Origin: Verrucolacustris abundans
GTDB lineage: Bacteria > Verrucomicrobiota > Verrucomicrobiia > Methylacidiphilales > Verrucolacustridaceae
Length of the DNA stretch: 64,000 nucleotides
NCBI GenBank assembly: GCA_965194535.1
Contig: OZ239145.1
Location: forward strand, 1,240,001 to 1,304,000
Direction of reading: 5' to 3'
Under the pieces are notes generated by a model. It did no database searches. It was not told the origin of the DNA and saw only the letters and a list, made by a program, of their open reading frames with translations. A program made the position numbers and the translations under genes. The number at the start of each line of letters is the position of its first letter. Position 1 is the first letter of the stretch. Shown here one piece after another: positions 21,938-30,677 of this stretch.

Positions 21938-22610
21938 CAAGCCGGACGACCGATTTACCAGTCGAACGTGCGCGCACTTTCGAGATCAGCCCATTCCGCT
22001 TGCTTTTGCTTGAGGAGTGGCCATTTCGCTTCGCCTTGGCCGCGCTGCCATCATCTGCACCTGCGGGAGATTTTACCTTAAAGAGCCGAACATCCCGTAG
22101 GCGCGCGATGGATACCTTGGTCTTTTTGGCAGCTTTGGCCCAGTAGACCATGGCGTAGCCTTCACCCACCTCTACAACTTCCCCGCCATCGCTACGGCGA
22201 GAATCCAAGCGGGAGATGGTTGCACCACAGACAGGATAAGGTCCCAAGGGAGGCGGCAACCTGCGAGTAGACTCATCGCCATGGCCGTTACGACCATTCA
22301 ATCCACCCACTTCTTTCGTCGGTGCACCTTCCCTTACAGGGATGGCCCGACGCTCGACAAACATCTGAATCGCCTTCTGAACCTCAGGCAAGGAAAGGTG
22401 ATATTTACGAGCCGTATCCACCATATTGAAGTTTTCCTCCAAAATATCCCGGTCGATCTGGCCTCCAGGACCATTCGGAGAGAGGACAAAGGTCAGATAC
22501 TTCAAGGAGGTGGAATCCTCTCCTAAAGCATTCTTAAAAATGGAAACTAGAGCGGGAGGCAACGGGTGATCCGAAGCCAGACAGTTAAGATTCTTCCAAA
22601 ACTTATTCAT
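21918..22610 (-). CDS. Hypothetical protein, 230 residues
   Basis: ATG 22610 (MNKFWKNLNCLASDHPLPP) is preferred to an upstream alternative, which runs into AT-rich promoter sequence. The protein has an N-terminal helical region with DRDILEENFNMVDTARKYH, a middle SH3-like strand set (GATISRLDSRRSDGGEVVEV) and a very basic C-terminal tail (SSKSKRNGLISKVRARS). That suggests nucleic-acid association. It overlaps trmB. No family recognised. Confidence 0.65.
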   Translation of the reverse strand: MNKFWKNLNCLASDHPLPPALVSIFKNALGEDSTSLKYLTFVLSPNGPGGQIDRDILEENFNMVDTARKYHLSLPEVQKAIQMFVERRAIPVREGAPTKEVGGLNGRNGHGDESTRRLPPPLGPYPVCGATISRLDSRRSDGGEVVEVGEGYAMVYWAKAAKKTKVSIARLRDVRLFKVKSPAGADDGSAAKAKRNGHSSSKSKRNGLISKVRARSTGKSVVRLGAKKRR

Positions 22611-22725
22611 AATTGAGTAACAATAGTATGTGAAAAACCCCTGCTCTGGCAAGAAGTTTTAATAATTCACTGTGCATCATGTTGTTGGTTAGAGTTTTAT
22701 ATATTTAAGATTATATATATAAAAA

Positions 22726-22740
22726 GTCGTAATCTACGAC
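22726..22740. promoter_or_regulatory. Palindrome in divergent promoter region
   Basis: GTCGTA and TACGAC flank ATC. It follows a TATATA-rich run (22698-22722) in the 186-bp gap between divergent genes at 22610 (minus) and 22797 (plus). Operator or promoter function is inferred from position only. Confidence 0.35.
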
Positions 22741-22796
22741 CCTACTGCAGTTGCATAATCTTTGTTCATGGCACTGTGCCTTGCTAAGGTGGTGGG

Positions 22797-23927
22797 GTGT
22801 TTTCATTCGAACTTCTCCATATTTTTATCCTTGGGGGCCTCCTCATCATCACTCTCAACTACCTTTTCAACCTAAGAACCTTTCGTTTTCCCAAAATTAC
22901 GTCTCTCCATCACCCCTCCCCGCGAGTTTCCGTTCTCATCCCCGCAAGGAACGAAGAATCTCGGCTCAGCCCATGTTTGAGCACGATTTCCGATAGCGAT
23001 TATCCGATCCTTGAAATTCTCGTCCTGGATGACCACTCAACCGATGGAACAGCCCAACTCGTACAACAAAGGGCTAAAGGTGATTCCCGAATCCGTCTAC
23101 TCTCCGGCAAGCCTTTGCCCGAGGGATGGGTCGGAAAACCCTGGGCTTGCCATCAACTCTCACAGGAAGCTAAGGGCGACTACCTCCTTTTTGTGGATGC
23201 CGATACCCGCTTCTCTGACATCACTATTGCCCATGCCGTCAACCTAGCTCATCAGGAGAAGGCCGACCTGATCTCCTTATGGCCCTATCTGGAATCTCTC
23301 ACATGGAGCGAAAAACTTGTCATCCCCTTCGTCCATCTCTTCATCCTCTTTTACCTACCCCACTGGGCCAAAGGATCCCTGCGATGTTTTGGAGCGGCGA
23401 ACGGCCAGTTCGTCCTGTTTCGTCGAGATGCCTACGAAAAGATCAAAGGCCATGAATCGGTCAGAAACCATATGGTCGAGGATATCGCCATCTCCCGCAA
23501 TATGCGTGCGGCTGGATTCAAGGTTCTGAACCTCGACGGCACCAACCCCGGCCACAGGAACGCCCTTGTCGAATGCAGGATGTACACCCGCTTTTCCGAA
23601 GTTTGGGAAGGTTTTACAAAGAATCTCTATCCCAGTTTTGACGGAAACTTTTTTGCCTTTTTCTTTTTTCAGATTCTCCAAATCATTTTATTTCTCCTTC
23701 CCTTCGCTCTTCTCGCGACGCCTTCCAACAGGGCAATTGTTTGGACCGAAATCGGCATTATTTTCGCTCTCCGTTTTTCATTGGCGAAGCGCTTCCGCCA
23801 AAGTTATCTGGGAGCTCTCTTTCACCCCATCGGACAACTTCTGGTCCTAGCCATATCCTTCAATTCATGGCTTCAGGCTCTTCGTGGGCGACTTCCGTGG
23901 AAAGGACGCCACTACGCTCACACCTAG
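22797..23927 (+). CDS. Family 2 glycosyltransferase, membrane-anchored
   Basis: GTG start with AAGGTGG 7-8 nt upstream. An N-terminal membrane helix comes first, then the GT-A core: VSVLIPARNEESRLSPCLST, VLDDHSTDGTAQLV, and the DXD-type LLFVDADTRF. A later acceptor region contains GHESVRNHMVEDIAISR, and two to three C-terminal membrane helices follow (FFFQILQIILFLLPFALL). The architecture matches carotenoid and lipid glycosyltransferases (CrtQ-like), but no carotenoid genes are nearby, so the acceptor is unknown. Confidence 0.88.
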   Translation: MFSFELLHIFILGGLLIITLNYLFNLRTFRFPKITSLHHPSPRVSVLIPARNEESRLSPCLSTISDSDYPILEILVLDDHSTDGTAQLVQQRAKGDSRIRLLSGKPLPEGWVGKPWACHQLSQEAKGDYLLFVDADTRFSDITIAHAVNLAHQEKADLISLWPYLESLTWSEKLVIPFVHLFILFYLPHWAKGSLRCFGAANGQFVLFRRDAYEKIKGHESVRNHMVEDIAISRNMRAAGFKVLNLDGTNPGHRNALVECRMYTRFSEVWEGFTKNLYPSFDGNFFAFFFFQILQIILFLLPFALLATPSNRAIVWTEIGIIFALRFSLAKRFRQSYLGALFHPIGQLLVLAISFNSWLQALRGRLPWKGRHYAHT

Positions 23928-23966
23928 TGACTTTCTCTCGCCCAACATTTTTGATATTCTCCAGAT

Positions 23967-24365
23967 ATGCCCAATCTCTCTCTTCTCGGTCGCAAAGTCT
24001 CCGTACCAGCGAATCCTTCCCTTGCCCGACTGGAGACCTTCCCCAATCCAAAACCGGGTCGCCCCTTCGAAATCACCTTTTCTACTTCTGAATTCACCTC
24101 ACTCTGCCCCGTCACCGGCCAACCCGACTTCGCCACCATCACAATTCGCTACACCCCGAAAAAGAAGTGCGTGGAAAGTAAATCCCTGAAACTTTACCTA
24201 CACTCTTTCAGAAATACTGGATCGTTTGCCGAGGCGGTCACCAACCGGATCCTGGATGACCTCGTCAGAGCCATCTCGCCCGCCCATGCCGTCGTGACGG
24301 GGGAATTTGCCGCCCGTGGGGGCGTCGCCCTCAAGGTCTCTGCCTCGTTCGGAAAATCCCGTTAG
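23967..24365 (+). CDS. queF: NADPH-dependent preQ0 reductase QueF
   Basis: Reduces 7-cyano-7-deazaguanine to preQ1 for queuosine in tRNA. Hallmarks are FTSLCPVTGQPDFATITIRY with the thioimide-forming Cys, and ESKSLKLYLHSFRNTGSFAE. The 132-residue single-domain length matches the YkvM-type subfamily. No other queuosine genes are adjacent. Confidence 0.96.
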   Translation: MPNLSLLGRKVSVPANPSLARLETFPNPKPGRPFEITFSTSEFTSLCPVTGQPDFATITIRYTPKKKCVESKSLKLYLHSFRNTGSFAEAVTNRILDDLVRAISPAHAVVTGEFAARGGVALKVSASFGKSR

Positions 24366-24376
24366 TTAACTGCTTC

Positions 24377-25072
24377 TCACAGAGTGATGCTGGCGCCGGG
24401 CTGCATCACCTCGACTTGATATCCGTGCTTACCTGCTTCACGGACAAACACCTCAGGATCCACCTGAATCGCTTCAAAAGTGTTATAATGCATCGGCACC
24501 GTAAGTTTCGGCTTCAACATCCGGACCGCTTCCGCTGCATCCTCCGCACCCATTGTGAAATGATCACCGATCGGCAACATCGCGAGATCGATCTGTTTCC
24601 GCTCACCCAAGAGTTGCATATCCATGGTCAGGGCCGTGTCCCCAGCAAAGTAGATCGTTTTTCCCTCAATCCGAAACAGGAAACCTACGGGTGAGCCCAG
24701 CATCACCGGACCGTTTGGTCCCTCCACAGACGAAGTGTGATGAGCGATCGTCAACTGAACCCTGCCGAAGGGGAAATCTTTTCCTCCACCACACCCTAGC
24801 GGCTCGACCTTAACCCCTTGAGCTCCCGCATGAAGAGCCAGCTCATAAACCGCTATCAGTGTCGCTCCCGTGCGTTTCCCAATCGCAACCGCATCCCCGT
24901 AGTGATCCGCATGGGCATGACTCACCAAAATAAAATCACACTCAACGTCTTCCGCCTTGGCTGCAGCTTTAGGATTCCCTGTCAAAAAAGGGTCAATCAG
25001 GATTTTGGCCTTTGGGGTCGAGATTAAGAAACAAGAGTGACCCAAATACTTAACGGAAACGGTCGAAGGCAT
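24377..25072 (-). CDS. MBL-fold metal-dependent hydrolase (UPF0173)
   Basis: ATG 25072 (MPSTVSVKYLGHSCFLI) is the family start. The metal-binding motif SHAHADHYGDA, the later HHTSS, FAGDTALTMDMQLLGE and VPMHYNTFE carry the His/Asp ligands. At 231 residues it matches the UPF0173/YtkL-type hydrolases of unknown substrate. It converges with queF. Confidence 0.92.
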   Translation of the reverse strand: MPSTVSVKYLGHSCFLISTPKAKILIDPFLTGNPKAAAKAEDVECDFILVSHAHADHYGDAVAIGKRTGATLIAVYELALHAGAQGVKVEPLGCGGGKDFPFGRVQLTIAHHTSSVEGPNGPVMLGSPVGFLFRIEGKTIYFAGDTALTMDMQLLGERKQIDLAMLPIGDHFTMGAEDAAEAVRMLKPKLTVPMHYNTFEAIQVDPEVFVREAGKHGYQVEVMQPGASITL

Positions 25073-25167
25073 AATTTTTATTCTCCTCAATTGTCTCAGG
25101 GTAAACAAGCACGCCTTAAAGGCTAAAACGCCTTCACCTGCGCCTATGTTTCAGCCAATCTGATTCC

Positions 25168-26811
25168 ATGCGCACTCCGATTGACCTTCCGGCTTGGAAA
25201 GCTCTTGCAAGCCATGCCCCAACGGTTCCGCCCATGCGTGAACTATTTGCTAAAGATCCTAATCGCGCCTCCACCCTGTCCCATCGCTGGAACGATCTCT
25301 TCATCGACTACTCAAAGAATCGCGTCACCCCGGAAACTCTTAAACTCCTCCGCCAGCTCCTCAAAGAGGCCAAAGTCGAGGAGTTCCGAGATCGTATGTT
25401 TCGCGGCGATAAAATCAATCTCACTGAAAATCGCGCTGTCCTTCATATCGCTCTCCGTCGCCCTGCCAATCAACCCCTGATCGTCGAGGGCAAAGACCTG
25501 ATGCCTGAGGTCGAGACTACCCGACAACATATGAAGGACTTCTCCGAGCAAGTCCGCTCCGGGTCGTGGAAAGGGTACAAGGGCCAACCTATTTCCGACA
25601 TCGTGAACATCGGCATCGGAGGTTCTGACCTCGGACCCGTCATGGTCACGGAAGCCCTCAAGCCCTTTGCTCGCCGAGATCTGAAGATGCACTTTGTCTC
25701 CAATATCGACGCCACCCAACTGGTCGAAGTCCTTCGGATCTGTAAACCCTCCACCACCCTCTTTCTTGTTGCCTCGAAAACTTTCACGACCCAAGAGACT
25801 TTGACCAACGCTCACTCTGCGCGTTCTTGGTTTATGAAGGAGGCGAATGACGAGAAACACATCGCAAAACATTTCGTTGCGCTTTCCACGAACGAGACCG
25901 CTGTAAAGAAATTCGGCATCGATCCCGCAAACATGTTCCCCTTCTGGGATTGGGTGGGCGGACGTTACTCCCTCTGGTCGGCCATTGGACTCAGTATTGC
26001 CCTGTCCATTGGTTACGATCGCTTCACAGAACTTCTCGAGGGTGCGCATGCCATGGATGAGCATTTCCTCAAGACTCCTGTGGAACAGAACCTGCCCATG
26101 ACCCTTGCCCTCCTTGGAATCTGGTACAACAACTTCCACGACGCCCAGACACACGCCATCCTGCCTTACGATCAGTATCTCCACCGCTTTCCCGCGTACT
26201 TCCAGCAGGGCGACATGGAAAGCAACGGCAAGGGCGTGGATCGTGATGGCAAACCAGTCACTTGGAGCACCGGTCCGGTCATTTGGGGAGAGCCTGGAAC
26301 CAACGGACAACACGCCTTCTACCAATTGATCCACCAAGGGACCAAACTGATCCCCTGCGATTTCCTAGCCTCGGTCGAAACTTTCAATCCGATGGGCCCC
26401 CACCACGACATTCTCTTGGCCAACTTCTTTGCGCAGACGGAAGCTCTCATGAAGGGCAAGACCGAGGCCGAAGCCCGTGCTGAGCTCACCCAAGAAGGAT
26501 TGAAGGGCGATGCTCTGGAAAAACTCATCCCCCACAAGGTCTTCACAGGCAATCGACCGACAAATTCGATTCTAGCCCAACGATTCGACCCCAAAACCCT
26601 TGGCAGTCTGATCGCCCTTTACGAGCATAAGATCTTCGTTCAAGGTGCCATCTGGAATATCAACCCGTACGATCAGATGGGCGTCGAGTTGGGTAAACAG
26701 CTCGCCAAGAAGATCGAACCTGAATTAACTGCTTCGGGTGCGATCCGTTCGCATGATTCCTCAACAAACCAGCTGATCAACGAGTATAAAAAGCGAACCA
26801 ACCGCATTTAA
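25168..26811 (+). CDS. pgi: Glucose-6-phosphate isomerase
   Basis: Interconverts glucose-6-P and fructose-6-P. The 547-residue chain is of the long (E. coli-like) type, with GIGGSDLGPVMVTEAL, FPFWDWVGGRYSLWSAIG, the signature GEPGTNGQHAFYQLIHQG with the catalytic His, and QLAKKIEPEL near the C-terminus. Intact. Confidence 0.97.
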   Translation: MRTPIDLPAWKALASHAPTVPPMRELFAKDPNRASTLSHRWNDLFIDYSKNRVTPETLKLLRQLLKEAKVEEFRDRMFRGDKINLTENRAVLHIALRRPANQPLIVEGKDLMPEVETTRQHMKDFSEQVRSGSWKGYKGQPISDIVNIGIGGSDLGPVMVTEALKPFARRDLKMHFVSNIDATQLVEVLRICKPSTTLFLVASKTFTTQETLTNAHSARSWFMKEANDEKHIAKHFVALSTNETAVKKFGIDPANMFPFWDWVGGRYSLWSAIGLSIALSIGYDRFTELLEGAHAMDEHFLKTPVEQNLPMTLALLGIWYNNFHDAQTHAILPYDQYLHRFPAYFQQGDMESNGKGVDRDGKPVTWSTGPVIWGEPGTNGQHAFYQLIHQGTKLIPCDFLASVETFNPMGPHHDILLANFFAQTEALMKGKTEAEARAELTQEGLKGDALEKLIPHKVFTGNRPTNSILAQRFDPKTLGSLIALYEHKIFVQGAIWNINPYDQMGVELGKQLAKKIEPELTASGAIRSHDSSTNQLINEYKKRTNRI

Positions 26812-26831
26812 ACTCTGTTCACGCTAAAAAT

Positions 26832-27872
26832 ATGAAACGCAGCCTTTTCCTAATCCTTTTCGTTGGGAGCGTCCTTTCCACCTCTTTCGCCTGCACACGG
26901 ATTCTTTGGAATAACAACCAATTTGGAGTTCTCGTCGCACGTTCCATGGATTGGCCGGAGAGCACCGAACCCGTGCTTTGGTTCCTCCCCCGCGCGATGA
27001 AACGGGACGGATCCAAATGCGGAACGGAAACAGTGGTGAAGGAGAATCCCCTGTGCTGGACTTCAAAATATGCCAGCTTGGTGACATCGATCTACGGGGT
27101 CGGGTCCGCAGATGGAATGAACGAGAAAGGATTAGGCGGACACTTGCTCTATTTGGCAAAAACCGAATTTGGAACACGAGACCCCAAGAAGAAGGGCGTT
27201 TCCGCCATTCTCTGGCTTCAGTACGTTCTGGATCAGGCTTCCACAGTCCAGGAGGCACTGAATCTTCTCCAGAAGGTTCAACCCGTAATGATTCAAGCCC
27301 ACGGGCACGACGCCACGGTTCACCTCTCTTTGGAGGACCGTAGCGGGGACTCTGCGATTATTGAGTATTTGGATGGCAAACCGAAGATTCACCACGGCCG
27401 CCAATATACGATCATGACCAACGACCCGCCCTACCATGACCAGCTGGATCTACTCTCCAAGATGGACTTCTCTCAACCAGGGCAGGATACACCAGTTCCA
27501 GGTAACATTTCGCCGCAGGATCGTTTCCAGAGAGCCACCTATTTTTCACGCTTTTTTCCAAAACCCGAAAATATGCAGGAGGCTTTTGCCACCATCTTGG
27601 CTGGAATTCGCAGCGTTTCTGTTCCCTTTGGAACTCCGTACAATAAACTAGGTGACGGATTTCCTGTTTATAATACCGAGTACCGCACGGTATGTGACCT
27701 AAGCCACGGGTTCTACGGATTTGAGCACACCACAACTCCGAACTTCTTTTGGGTTGAGTTTGGTGACTTCCCGCCAGACAAGACCCACTCCCCCATGTCT
27801 TTAACTCCGGGAAACCTGGATCTTGCCGGAGATGTATCGAATCAGTTTAAGCCCGCCCAACCACCGTTTTAA
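26832..27872 (+). CDS. Secreted linear amide C-N hydrolase (choloylglycine hydrolase family)
   Basis: An Ntn hydrolase. The signal peptide MKRSLFLILFVGSVLSTSFA ends directly before Cys21 (CTRILWNN), so signal cleavage would expose the N-terminal nucleophile. ARSMDW supplies the conserved Arg/Asp, and TNDPPYHDQL and NTEYRTVCDLSHG are further family blocks. Homologues cleave bile salts, penicillin V or acyl-homoserine lactones; the substrate here is unknown and the enzyme should be periplasmic. 20 nt after pgi. Confidence 0.9.
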   Translation: MKRSLFLILFVGSVLSTSFACTRILWNNNQFGVLVARSMDWPESTEPVLWFLPRAMKRDGSKCGTETVVKENPLCWTSKYASLVTSIYGVGSADGMNEKGLGGHLLYLAKTEFGTRDPKKKGVSAILWLQYVLDQASTVQEALNLLQKVQPVMIQAHGHDATVHLSLEDRSGDSAIIEYLDGKPKIHHGRQYTIMTNDPPYHDQLDLLSKMDFSQPGQDTPVPGNISPQDRFQRATYFSRFFPKPENMQEAFATILAGIRSVSVPFGTPYNKLGDGFPVYNTEYRTVCDLSHGFYGFEHTTTPNFFWVEFGDFPPDKTHSPMSLTPGNLDLAGDVSNQFKPAQPPF

Positions 27873-27880
27873 TTTCATTC

Positions 27881-28552
27881 ATGGACGCAAAGAACCTAGC
27901 AAAATACATCGATAACACCTCTCTGTCCCCGCAGTTGACGCGACAGGGCGTCCTTGAACTTTGCCGGGAATCAGAAGCGTTCGGCTTTTATGCTGTATGC
28001 CTGGCTCCTTGCTGGGTGGCACTAGCGAAAGAGAATCTTTCACATCAAAGGGTCAAGGTGGTCACGGTGATCAGCTTTCCTCATGGAAACGATCTGACAC
28101 CTTCCAAAGCCCTAGCCGCGCAAGAGGCAAAACATGCAGGTGCTGACGAAATCGATATGGTGATCAATCTCGGTTGGGCTGCGGAGGGAAACTGGTCTTC
28201 AGTGGAAAGTGACATTGCCCAGGTCGTGAAAGCGGTAAAAACCACTCCCGTGAAGGTTATTTTGGAAACCTGCCTCCTATCTGTGGATCAGATACAGAAA
28301 GCGTGTCACGCCGCTGCTCAAGCGGGGGCAAAATTTGTCAAAACCTCAACAGGCTTTTCGAAAGCCGGTGCAACCATTGAGGCTGTTCGCCTTATGAAAT
28401 CTTCCATCCCCCCGACGATGGAAGTCAAAGCAAGTGGAGGGATCCGCGATCTGGCAACCGCGCTGGCAATGATCGAGGCAGGGGCGACACGTTTGGGCAC
28501 CTCGTCCGGTGCTGCAATTATTTCAGGAAAAAGCACTTCCTCTGCCTACTAA
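27881..28552 (+). CDS. deoC: Deoxyribose-phosphate aldolase
   Basis: Splits 2-deoxyribose-5-P to glyceraldehyde-3-P and acetaldehyde in nucleoside catabolism. Of 223 residues, DEIDMVINLGWA, KVILETCLLS, and FVKTSTGFSKAGAT with the Schiff-base Lys, then VKASGGIRD with the second Lys, are all present. Eight nt after the amidase gene, so it is probably co-transcribed. Confidence 0.95.
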   Translation: MDAKNLAKYIDNTSLSPQLTRQGVLELCRESEAFGFYAVCLAPCWVALAKENLSHQRVKVVTVISFPHGNDLTPSKALAAQEAKHAGADEIDMVINLGWAAEGNWSSVESDIAQVVKAVKTTPVKVILETCLLSVDQIQKACHAAAQAGAKFVKTSTGFSKAGATIEAVRLMKSSIPPTMEVKASGGIRDLATALAMIEAGATRLGTSSGAAIISGKSTSSAY

Positions 28553-28595
28553 AGGGCAATGAAGTGCGTGGGGTCAGAAGCCGAAATATTTGTTC

Positions 28596-30218
28596 TTAAC
28601 TGACGGTCCCATTCGCATCCGCAAAGATCGCCTTCAGATCATCCTTGGAGCTCCGTCCGAGCCAGCGTGTCAGGGACTCTGATCCGCTCTTCTTAGCCTC
28701 ATAAGCCCGGAGGACCTTATCGATGTACTGATGCACCTCTTCGTACGGAACCTTGGGCTGAATGAGTACATTAAAACGGGCGTCCGCACCCGTTTTTCCA
28801 CCAAGGAACATATCGAAACACTCCTTCTTCACCCCATCGACCGTTCTTGTGGCCCCACGAAAACCAATGTCCGCAATCTGATGCTGTCCACAGGAACTTG
28901 GACAACCGCTAAAGTGAACCCGAACCTGATCTTTGTAGTACGAGCACAACTGCTCAAGCTCGCCCACCATGCGAATCATTCGATTCTTTGTTTCCCCGAC
29001 CGCTAAATTGCAAAACTCAATCCCTGTGCAAGAGACGCAACCCTTGCGGAAATTACTTGGCTCAACAACAAGTCCCGAGGCCACTAACTCCTTCTTCAGA
29101 GCGTCCACATTTTTCTCAGGGACATTGACGATGATTAAATTCTGCTTGTTCGTCCCTCGAATCCCAACCTTACCTTTCTCGCCGTATTTTTCAGAAAGAT
29201 CTGCAATGATCTTCATCTGAGACCCGGTCAGTCTTCCTCCTGCCAAGCAGATACCGACCCAGTAAAACCCTTTTTGAATCTGTGCATGGACTCCCACGTG
29301 ATCCGACTCCGGGTTCTCAGGAAAAACGAACTCCGAGTGACGCTCGAACTTTCTATTGGCAACCCGCTCAACCTCGGAAATAAACTTCTCTGCACCCCAA
29401 TCTGCCATCAAGAATTTGAGCCGCGCTCTGGCCCGTTTGTCTCGAAATCCATGATCCCGATAAATAACCGACGTGTAGTGAACCATTGGCAGTATATCCT
29501 CAGGCTTTAGAAACACAGGGAGGGTTTGAGCCAAGTGGGGGGCAGAGGAAAGACCTCCACCCACTTTGATTCCATACCCCTTCTCCTTACCCCTCTCCAA
29601 GCCAAAGACGCCCACGCAGTTGATGTCAGGCTGGGTGCACATGATCCGGCATCCCGAAATGGAGATTTTGTACTTCCGTGGCAGATTCGAGAACTCATTG
29701 TTCTTCATGAGATGAGCATCCACAGCACGAAGTTCTTCCGATGCGTCTAAAATTGCGTCAGGGTCTATTCCCGCCACGGGACAGCCCACGACATTTCTTG
29801 CAATATCACCACAAGCTCCTTTGCAAGTGATTCCGACCGACTCCAACCTTTTGAAGATTTCAGGAAACTGCTCAATTCGCAACCAGTGCAACTGAATAGT
29901 CTGTCGAGTCGTTACATCCCCAAACCCGTGAGCAAATTTGTCTGTTAAGGCCGCAATCTCCTTAAGCTGTGCAGGGTTTAACTGACCCCCGGGAATTCTC
30001 GTCCTCAGCATGAAGTAGCCATCTTCTTTAGGCTTCTGCTGGTATACTCCGTACCACTTGAAGCGCATAAAGTCATCTGCCTCAATGGATTGAAATCCAG
30101 ACTTAACGTACCTAGGGAGGTCGTTGATTACATCGAGACCGTCCTTCGCCACCTTGATTTGCTCCTCCTTGGTTTCCCCAGGAGTGAAGTTGCGAGGCGT
30201 TGAGAGCGTTGTGACCAT
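28596..30218 (-). CDS. Sirohaem nitrite/sulfite reductase
   Basis: A 540-residue ferredoxin-type enzyme making six-electron reductions of nitrite or sulfite. It has two ferrodoxin-like half domains, with GFGDVTTRQTIQLHWLRIEQ and GIRGTNKQNLIIVNVPE. The sirohaem-[4Fe-4S] ligands are in CVSCTGIEFCNLA and SGCPSSCGQHQ. Motifs alone do not settle nitrite versus sulfite. No cysteine-synthesis or nitrate genes are adjacent. Confidence 0.9.
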   Translation of the reverse strand: MVTTLSTPRNFTPGETKEEQIKVAKDGLDVINDLPRYVKSGFQSIEADDFMRFKWYGVYQQKPKEDGYFMLRTRIPGGQLNPAQLKEIAALTDKFAHGFGDVTTRQTIQLHWLRIEQFPEIFKRLESVGITCKGACGDIARNVVGCPVAGIDPDAILDASEELRAVDAHLMKNNEFSNLPRKYKISISGCRIMCTQPDINCVGVFGLERGKEKGYGIKVGGGLSSAPHLAQTLPVFLKPEDILPMVHYTSVIYRDHGFRDKRARARLKFLMADWGAEKFISEVERVANRKFERHSEFVFPENPESDHVGVHAQIQKGFYWVGICLAGGRLTGSQMKIIADLSEKYGEKGKVGIRGTNKQNLIIVNVPEKNVDALKKELVASGLVVEPSNFRKGCVSCTGIEFCNLAVGETKNRMIRMVGELEQLCSYYKDQVRVHFSGCPSSCGQHQIADIGFRGATRTVDGVKKECFDMFLGGKTGADARFNVLIQPKVPYEEVHQYIDKVLRAYEAKKSGSESLTRWLGRSSKDDLKAIFADANGTVS

Positions 30219-30260
30219 GGCTTAAACTACTTAAATCTTAAACTGATACAAGAGTCGGGC

Positions 30261-30674
30261 TTACAGTTTTGTGTCATTGACGAAAACCACTCCTTGCCTT
30301 GAAAAAACGCCGATTCCAACACGAAGCCCAGGGCGAATGTCCCGCGTTGATATCGACATAACTTTCAGCCTTCCCTCCCCTTCATCGCGGCTTCGAAACG
30401 AGATTCGACTACCCCGGGAGGTGGCAATCACCGCAAACTCCTTTGAAAAATCAATCTCAAGGGGATGTTTTTCCAGCCCGAACTCTGAGCAAGCCTTCAC
30501 ATACTCATCCCGATTTCGAATCACAACCTGAGGAGCACTCTTATCCACTCCCGGTCCAGCATCGCCTAACCACTCTCGTAGAACGGTGACCTCCTTAGGA
30601 ACGTTTGTAGAGGTGTCCCCACACAACCCAACCGAGGAGATGCTCAAATAAAGGAGTAATAAACAGAGCCGCAC
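30261..30674 (-). CDS. Secreted hypothetical protein, 137 residues
   Basis: Signal peptide MRLCLLLLYLSISSVGLCGD, with a Cys near the cleavage site (not a clean lipobox). The rest is a small alpha/beta protein with QVVIRNRDEYVKACSEFGL and FAVIATSRGSRISFRSR. It starts 3 nt after the nuoG stop region, so it is probably at the 3' end of the nuo operon. No link to complex I is evident. Confidence 0.65.
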   Translation of the reverse strand: MRLCLLLLYLSISSVGLCGDTSTNVPKEVTVLREWLGDAGPGVDKSAPQVVIRNRDEYVKACSEFGLEKHPLEIDFSKEFAVIATSRGSRISFRSRDEGEGRLKVMSISTRDIRPGLRVGIGVFSRQGVVFVNDTKL

Positions 30675-30677
30675 GTA

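Noticed and set aside
25312..26337. 341-codon minus-strand frame opposite pgi
   Set aside because: Long but fully antisense to an unambiguous glucose-6-phosphate isomerase; such shadows are common in codon-biased genes.
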